Source: TMED14 sp041179465 (GTDB lineage: Bacteria; Bacteroidota; Bacteroidia; Flavobacteriales; Schleiferiaceae). Taken from it: a DNA stretch of 20,204 nucleotides. The notes beneath the pieces are model-generated. The model was given only the letters and a program-made list of their open reading frames with translations, did no database searches and was not told where the DNA came from. Below are positions 15,462-20,204 of this stretch, in pieces. The translations under genes and the position numbers were made by a program. How positions within the stretch are numbered: position 1 is the stretch's first letter; every line of letters begins with the position of its first letter. The stretch lies in the NCBI GenBank assembly GCA_041179465.1, contig JBEGTJ010000030.1, positions 1 through 20,204 on the forward strand, in the 5' to 3' direction.

Positions 15462-16127
15462 TCAGATTCCGAACGGGCGGCAAATTTGGGTAACGTGGCC
15501 TTGGGCGGCGGGCGGAAGCCAAGGTTCCGCAGCCCTAAAGAGCAGCCAAAGAGCCATCAGGGCCATGACGGTCCGCATCACGCGCGGATGGAGCAAGCGC
15601 CGGCGCAGCAAGGGACGCTGGGCGAGCCAAGTAAATCCCCAAAGGGGGAGGGCCGTGGTGGCGGCAAAGGCGAGGATAAATAGGGTTCCGGCACCCGAAC
15701 CCAAGCTGGCGCTCGCCGTCGCGGCAGCCCAAACAGCGGGGCAGGGCAAGAGCCCGTTGCCGAGGCCAAGTACGGCCGACCGTACCGGCCAAGACCACCG
15801 GGTAGCCACCGGCCACCACGGTCGAACCGCGTTCAGGTGCGACGCCGTGCTGCATCGGGGCCGCTCAGGACGCAGCGCGCGCACGAGCAGGTACACCCCC
15901 GCGGCGCCCGCAAGCACGGAGGTGAGGGGTGTCCAGAGCTTCATTATGCCGACGAGCAGAAAACTCACGGCCACGTAGCCGAGCGCGCGAAAGGCGTGGT
16001 AGATGGCCAGCTGGGCGGCGGGTTCGCGCCTCCGCTGGGCCTGCCATGCAAGGGGTCCGCACATGGCAAAGCAGTGCGGGGCCTGGCTAAGCCCTAATGC
16101 GCCTCCGCTGAATACCGCCCACCACAT
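15462..16127 (-). CDS. TauE/SafE (UreH-like) family membrane protein of the cbb3 cluster
   Basis: 221 residues and about six hydrophobic segments. The N-terminal HCFAMCGPLAW (about residues 18-28) matches the HCxxMCGP motif of the cbb3-linked SafE/UreH-like group, and a second half-repeat has GLGNGLLPCPAVWAA (about 127-141). The family is annotated as sulfite exporter, but copies beside cco genes are thought to act in cytochrome oxidase or copper handling; the substrate is not known from sequence. Its ATG shares one base with the ccoG stop (TAATG), indicating translational coupling. fixH, often between these two genes in Bacteroidota, is not present. Confidence 0.85.
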   Translation of the reverse strand: MWWAVFSGGALGLSQAPHCFAMCGPLAWQAQRRREPAAQLAIYHAFRALGYVAVSFLLVGIMKLWTPLTSVLAGAAGVYLLVRALRPERPRCSTASHLNAVRPWWPVATRWSWPVRSAVLGLGNGLLPCPAVWAAATASASLGSGAGTLFILAFAATTALPLWGFTWLAQRPLLRRRLLHPRVMRTVMALMALWLLFRAAEPWLPPAAQGHVTQICRPFGI

Positions 16128-17518
16128 TAGCGCGGACCAAAAAATTGGGTGGTAACCACATCGGACACGTGACCATCGATCAAAACCTCGATCTTGATCG
16201 GCGTTTCAGAGCCTTGCACGAGGTCCTTGGGCAAGTACACCAAAAGCGAACCCTTAGCTAAGCCTTGGGTGGGCATGGTGTACTGCGTTGCTCCCACCGT
16301 TTCGAGCCGGCCTCCTTTCGGATGGGCCAGTCGCAGCTTGAGCACCGCGTCTTGGGGCGTTTTGTTAATTACTTTAAACGTGTATACATTGGACCACTCG
16401 GTTCCGCGATCCTGGAACATCAGGCCCGGTGCGCGCAAAATCGTGGCCTCGACGGGGGCGCGGAACAGCAGCAGGCTAAACCACAGCATCGTCACGGCGC
16501 CGACAATCACGCCGTAGGCCTTCATGCGCGGCGTCACCTTCCACGGCTCGCGCGAACGGATCTCGTTCTCAGATGCGTAGCGAATGAGTCCGCGGTCTTG
16601 CCCCGTTTGGTCCATCACCGAATCGCAGGCGTCGATGCACGCCGTGCAGCTGATGCATTCCAACTGGGTTCCGTTGCGGATGTCAATGCCCGTGGGGCAC
16701 ACCTGCACGCACAGGCCGCAGTCCACGCAGTCGCCTTTGCCTTCGGCGGAACGGTCTTCGCCCTTGCGAAGGCGGCTGCGGAGTTCGCCCCGAATGCGGT
16801 CGTAGGCAATGACCAAGGAATTTTGGTCCAAGAGGACGCCCTGCAGGCGGCCGTAGGGGCACACGATCAGGCAGACCTGTTCGCGAAACCACGAAAACAC
16901 AAAAAAGAACACCCCGGTGAACATCCAGATTCCGATAAATCCGCTCCAGTGGCTCGAAGGCCCGTCAGTGATCAGTCGAACCCACGCGTCCGTGCCGATG
17001 AGGTACTGCAAAAACGTGTTGGAAATCACAAAACTGACGCCCAAAAAGAGGGCATTCTTCGCGACACGCTTCCCAATTTTCTCGAGGGTCCACGGGCTTT
17101 GGCGAAGGCGGATTTGGGCGTTGCGGTCCCCGTCGATCCAGTACTCAATTTGGCGAAACACGTGCTCCAAAAAAATGGTTTGCGGGCAAACCCATCCGCA
17201 GAACAGCCGCCCGTAGGCCACGGTGAACAGGGCTACCGACAGGACGCCGAGAATCATGGTGAGTACCAGCAGGTGAAAGTCCTGAGGCCAAAACACCTGC
17301 CCGAGCAAAATGAACCGGCGGTGCAGCACGTCCAACTGAATGAACGGCAGTCCGTTGACCCGCAGCCAAGGCATGATAACGAGCCACGCGATCAAGGCGT
17401 AGGCCGTGACGCGGCGGGGATTGACCAAGCGTCCCTTGACCACGCGCTTGGGGTGGACGTAGCGGCGCTTGCCGTCCGCATCCACCGTGAAAATTGCGTC
17501 GCGGAACTCTTCAGCCAT
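16127..17518 (-). CDS. ccoG: Cytochrome c oxidase accessory protein CcoG (FixG)
   Basis: 463 residues, an inner-membrane polyferredoxin. The N-terminal half has several membrane helices with FCGWVCPQT (C107, C111) and the later CPYGRLQ motif. Two 4Fe-4S ferredoxin motifs follow, CVDCGLCVQVCP and CISCTACIDACD (about 268-305). After a further helix comes the C-terminal Ig-like domain typical of CcoG (VYTFKVINKTPQDAVLKL to DVVTTQFFGPR). CcoG is required for cbb3 oxidase maturation and is reported to reduce copper for CuB insertion. It starts 3 nt after the ccoP stop and ends in a TAATG overlap with the TauE-like gene. Length is normal for the family. Confidence 0.96.
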   Translation of the reverse strand: MAEEFRDAIFTVDADGKRRYVHPKRVVKGRLVNPRRVTAYALIAWLVIMPWLRVNGLPFIQLDVLHRRFILLGQVFWPQDFHLLVLTMILGVLSVALFTVAYGRLFCGWVCPQTIFLEHVFRQIEYWIDGDRNAQIRLRQSPWTLEKIGKRVAKNALFLGVSFVISNTFLQYLIGTDAWVRLITDGPSSHWSGFIGIWMFTGVFFFVFSWFREQVCLIVCPYGRLQGVLLDQNSLVIAYDRIRGELRSRLRKGEDRSAEGKGDCVDCGLCVQVCPTGIDIRNGTQLECISCTACIDACDSVMDQTGQDRGLIRYASENEIRSREPWKVTPRMKAYGVIVGAVTMLWFSLLLFRAPVEATILRAPGLMFQDRGTEWSNVYTFKVINKTPQDAVLKLRLAHPKGGRLETVGATQYTMPTQGLAKGSLLVYLPKDLVQGSETPIKIEVLIDGHVSDVVTTQFFGPR

Positions 17519-17521
17519 GGC

Positions 17522-18358
17522 CTATTCTGCCGTCGGGGTCGCCGCGGTGGCCGCGGTGTCCGCCGGTGCCGCGTCGGGCGCCGTCCAAAGGCTTCCCTGA
17601 GGCTCCTTCGGGGCCGCGGGAGTCGTTCCCTTCAGGGACAGCACGTAGCTCGCCACCTGCTGCATTTGCAGCGGATTCAGCGTTTCTTGCCACGAAATCA
17701 TGCCTTTTTCGAGGACGCCGTACTTGATGACCGTGAAGACGTCGGCGATTCCGCCCCCGTGAATCCAGTATTCGTCGGTGAAGTTCGGCCCGACCAAACC
17801 GCCGCCGTCGGCCGCGTGGCAGGACGCACAGTGGTCCGTGAAAATTTGCTTGCCCGCGCCAAGTGCCGCTTCGTCGGTCAGCAGCGTCACGGAATTTTCG
17901 TCGACCGTCATCGCGTTGGCGGCCAAAAACGTCTCTTTAATCGCGGCTTTTTCGGCCAGGTCCGATTTGAATTCGTCCATTTGCCGCGGACCGGACATCA
18001 CGTGATAGTACCCGAGGTACCCAATGCCCCACGCGATGGTGAAGTAAAAGCCCCACACCCACCAGGGCGGGAGCTTGTTGTCGAGCTCCTTGATGCCGTC
18101 GTAGTCGTGGTCGAGTAAAATGTCCCGCTCCTGCTCGACCGGAACGGATCCCCACAGCGCCTTGTTTTCGGTGTTCCAGTTGAACCACGGCCTGCGGGCA
18201 GTCGAGGGCTTGGGCGCCTCTTTGAGTCCGAGCTTGATCTTCAGCAAATTGATGGTCTGAAGCACGGAGTACGCCGTGAACAGCGACAGCATAAGCGTCA
18301 GCAGGGCAAAAACGTGCACGGGCTCAAACACCCAGCGGGTAAATTCAATGGCGGTCAT
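17522..18358 (-). CDS. ccoP: cbb3-type cytochrome c oxidase subunit III CcoP (mono-haem)
   Basis: 278 residues. Two membrane helices (about 12-36 and 99-120) surround the conserved DHDYDGIKELDNKLPPWW segment (83-100). A single cytochrome c domain has haem motif CASCH (177-181), the sequence GPNFTDEYWIHGGG and a likely axial Met220 in GVLEKGMISW. Proteobacterial CcoP carries two c-type haems; only one C-x-x-C-H is present here, as in other Bacteroidota. The C-terminal tail is Ala/Pro/Thr-rich and low in complexity. The protein passes electrons towards the CcoN active site. Its start lies inside ccoQ (14-nt overlap), and ccoG follows after 3 nt. Confidence 0.96.
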   Translation of the reverse strand: MTAIEFTRWVFEPVHVFALLTLMLSLFTAYSVLQTINLLKIKLGLKEAPKPSTARRPWFNWNTENKALWGSVPVEQERDILLDHDYDGIKELDNKLPPWWVWGFYFTIAWGIGYLGYYHVMSGPRQMDEFKSDLAEKAAIKETFLAANAMTVDENSVTLLTDEAALGAGKQIFTDHCASCHAADGGGLVGPNFTDEYWIHGGGIADVFTVIKYGVLEKGMISWQETLNPLQMQQVASYVLSLKGTTPAAPKEPQGSLWTAPDAAPADTAATAATPTAE

Positions 18359-18545
18359 GGTCGTCGGCAGATTTTAAGTCGTTGGTTTCAAGGGGAAGGG
18401 CGCTCCATCCCTCGACGTCGCTGCGGCGCAAGCGCAGGGCGTACCAGGTTACCCCCACAAAAAAGATCAAGAACACGAACAGCGCGGTGATGGGGTACCA
18501 CGAGGCACCCTGAACGTCAGCAAAGAATTTCAGCATTCGTCCCAT
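18345..18545 (-). CDS. ccoQ: Small cbb3 oxidase subunit CcoQ-like
   Basis: 66 residues with one membrane helix (PITALFVFLIFFVGVTWYAL, about 18-37) followed by the basic LRRSD and an acidic soluble tail. Size, single helix and place between ccoNO and ccoP identify it as CcoQ, a subunit that helps stabilise the oxidase. The ATG at 18545 gives MGRMLKFF; the next ATG (18536, MLKFFADV) is also plausible. The gene begins 3 nt after the ccoNO stop and overlaps ccoP by 14 nt. Sequence conservation in this family is low, so position carries much of the evidence. Confidence 0.85.
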   Translation of the reverse strand: MGRMLKFFADVQGASWYPITALFVFLIFFVGVTWYALRLRRSDVEGWSALPLETNDLKSADDHDRH

Positions 18546-18548
18546 GGC

Positions 18549-20204
18549 TTACTTCATAAGGGCTTCACGTTCTTCTTTGGGGGCCAGCTTGATGTCGGTT
18601 CCGAGGCGCTGCAGGTAGGCGATGAGGGCGACGATCTCTTCGTTCGGATGCACCTTGATGGTTGGGTCCGCATTGAGGTCGGCGGCAATTGCCGCGGCCT
18701 GAGCGTAGCGGAGGCGGTCGGCTTGGGCAATCTCCTCGTCGGTGTAGGGCACGCCCAAACCTTGGAGCACTTTCATCTTTTGGGCGGTGTAGGCCGTGTC
18801 CAGGGTTGCGTCGCGTCCGTCGGCACTAAACATCCAGGGGTAGCGCGGCATGATGGAGCCGGGCGACATGGACGTCGGGTCCCACATGTGGTTGTAGTGC
18901 CAGCTGTTCGGGTATTTGCCGCCTTCCCGGTGCAAATCGGGCCCCGTGCGCTTGGAACCCCATAAAAACGGATGGTCGTACACAAATTCGCCGCCCAGCG
19001 AAGGCTGCTTGTCCACCGGGTCGTAGCGCAGCACCTCAGAGGCAAAAGGGCGGATCATTTGGCTGTGGCACGCGTTGCAGGCCTCGCGGATGTACAAATC
19101 ACGTCCTTCAAGCTCCAGCGGCGAGTACGGCTTGACGGTGCTGATCGTGGGAATGTTGCTCTTGACCATGAGTGTGGGCACGATTTCAATGATTCCGCCA
19201 ATGGCGATCACGACCGTCGACCAAATCGCCAACTGAACGGGTTTGCGCTCAATCCAGCGGTGCCAGTGCTCGCCCTGGTGCTTTGGGTACGGAACGAGGG
19301 CCGGCGCCTGAGCTTCTTCGTTCGCAATAAGGTCGCCCTTGACCGCGGTCTTGAAGATGTTCACAATCATGACCACGATGCCGGTGAGGTACAGGGTTCC
19401 GCCCAAGGCGCGCAGCGCGTACATCGGAATAATCTGCGTCACCGTCTCGAGGAAGTTGCCGTACACCAGGGTGCCTTCGGCCGAAAACTCCTTCCACATC
19501 AAGCTCTGGGTGAAGCCCGCCACGTACATTGGCAAGGCCCAGAAAATCAATCCGGTAGTTCCCAACCAGAAGTGCCAGTTGGCCATTTTTTCAGAGTAGG
19601 CGCCGTTCTTCCACATGCGCGGAATTAGCCAGTAAATCATACCGAAGGTTAGAAAGCCGTTCCAGCCCAGGGTTCCGACGTGCACGTGGGCCGGAATCCA
19701 GTCGGTGTAATGCGCGATGCCGTTCAACCACTTGGTCGACAGCAGCGGACCCTCGAACGTGGCCATTCCGTAGGCCGAAACGCCCACGACAAAGAACTTG
19801 AGGACGGCGGAGTCGCGCACGCGGTCCCAGGCTCCGCGCAATGTCAGCAGACCGTTAATCATGCCGCCCCACGACGGCGCGATCAGCATGATGGAGAACA
19901 CGGTTCCGAGGCTCTGCGCCCAATCGGGCAACGCCGTGTAGAGCAAGTGGTGCGGACCCGCCCAGATGTAAATGAAAATCAGCGCCCAGAAGTGAATGAT
20001 CGACAGGCGGTACGAGTACACCGGACGCTCGGCGGCGCGCGGCATGAAGTAGTACATCAGCCCTAGGAACGGCGTCGTCAAGAAGAACGCCACCGCGTTG
20101 TGGCCGTACCACCATTGAACGAGCGCGTCTTGCACCCCGGCATAGACGCTGTAGGATTTCAAAAAGTTCACCGGAATGGCCAAGCTGTTAAAAATGTGCA
20201 GCAC
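18549..20204 (-). CDS. ccoNO: cbb3-type cytochrome c oxidase fused subunits I/II (CcoN-CcoO), 5' end outside window
   Basis: 551 residues are visible; the frame runs off the right edge, and roughly the first 170 residues of CcoN are missing by comparison with the family. CuB ligands appear in WYGHN (residue 35 of the visible part) and GPHH (85-86), with the cross-linking Tyr at 79, and HVH (173-175) supplies haem ligands. After the CcoN helices, from about residue 310, a linker and a membrane anchor lead directly into CcoO: haem c motif CNACH, then GPDLHREGGKYPNSWHYNHM and a Met ligand in MPRYPW. Separate genes in Proteobacteria, the two are fused in Bacteroidota. This is the catalytic core that reduces oxygen at low concentration. 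First visible gene of the ccoNO-Q-P-G operon. Confidence 0.97.
   Translation of the reverse strand: MLHIFNSLAIPVNFLKSYSVYAGVQDALVQWWYGHNAVAFFLTTPFLGLMYYFMPRAAERPVYSYRLSIIHFWALIFIYIWAGPHHLLYTALPDWAQSLGTVFSIMLIAPSWGGMINGLLTLRGAWDRVRDSAVLKFFVVGVSAYGMATFEGPLLSTKWLNGIAHYTDWIPAHVHVGTLGWNGFLTFGMIYWLIPRMWKNGAYSEKMANWHFWLGTTGLIFWALPMYVAGFTQSLMWKEFSAEGTLVYGNFLETVTQIIPMYALRALGGTLYLTGIVVMIVNIFKTAVKGDLIANEEAQAPALVPYPKHQGEHWHRWIERKPVQLAIWSTVVIAIGGIIEIVPTLMVKSNIPTISTVKPYSPLELEGRDLYIREACNACHSQMIRPFASEVLRYDPVDKQPSLGGEFVYDHPFLWGSKRTGPDLHREGGKYPNSWHYNHMWDPTSMSPGSIMPRYPWMFSADGRDATLDTAYTAQKMKVLQGLGVPYTDEEIAQADRLRYAQAAAIAADLNADPTIKVHPNEEIVALIAYLQRLGTDIKLAPKEEREALMK

Noticed and set aside
15388..15522. N-terminal extension of the universal stress protein
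   Set aside because: The extension is not similar to the family and overlaps the TauE-like gene; the ATG at 15387 opens directly with the domain's first strand.
16265..18118. 617-codon open frame on the plus strand
   Set aside because: It runs antisense through ccoG and ccoP, which have clear cofactor motifs; long antisense frames are expected in G+C-rich DNA, and the translation has no recognisable domain.
1..20204. CRISPR arrays, insertion sequences, tRNA or rRNA genes
   Set aside because: No spaced repeats, transposase motifs, terminal inverted repeats or RNA-gene signatures were found in the short intergenic gaps.

Overview
The window comes from a G+C-rich member of the Bacteroidota, most likely a marine-type Flavobacteriales lineage (genus not assigned). 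The reasons are a TonB-dependent receptor with a carboxypeptidase-regulatory-like N-terminus, a PorV/PorQ-family outer-membrane protein, two proteins with type IX secretion (T9SS)-like C-terminal domains, a fused CcoN/CcoO subunit in a cbb3 oxidase operon, a greA-HIT gene pair, and TAnnTTTG promoter boxes in place of clear Shine-Dalgarno/sigma70 signals.

Layout. 1-471 (+) is the end of a fatty-acid desaturase; its stop overlaps the stop of a convergent Rieske-like lipoprotein (468-902, -). A 97-bp divergent region follows. 1000-9603 (+) is a tight three-gene operon: a TonB-dependent receptor whose signal peptide is out of frame with its body, a 1,331-residue secreted protein of unknown function with an unusual T9SS-like C-terminus, and a PorV-like barrel; it ends at a strong terminator (9624-9658). 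Then come greA and a HIT-family gene (9673-10554, +), and a PA-domain T9SS cargo protein (10631-12418, +) with its own terminator. From about 12.5 kb everything is on the minus strand: mscS/ybdG-like and ruvC overlapping by 4 nt, then (reading from the right edge leftwards) ccoNO, ccoQ, ccoP, ccoG, a TauE/SafE-like gene and a universal stress protein, closed by a terminator at 14470-14498.

How it fits together. The right third is a high-affinity microaerobic terminal oxidase with part of its assembly apparatus; fixH, often found between ccoG and tauE in this phylum, is absent here. The left half is an outer-membrane and surface module. The most interesting candidate for an undescribed system is the receptor / giant secreted protein / PorV-like trio: three outer-membrane or surface proteins with 7-9 nt gaps, where the PorV-like protein may be a dedicated carrier for the giant protein's atypical C-terminal domain. 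No mobile elements, CRISPR arrays, tRNAs or rRNAs were seen.
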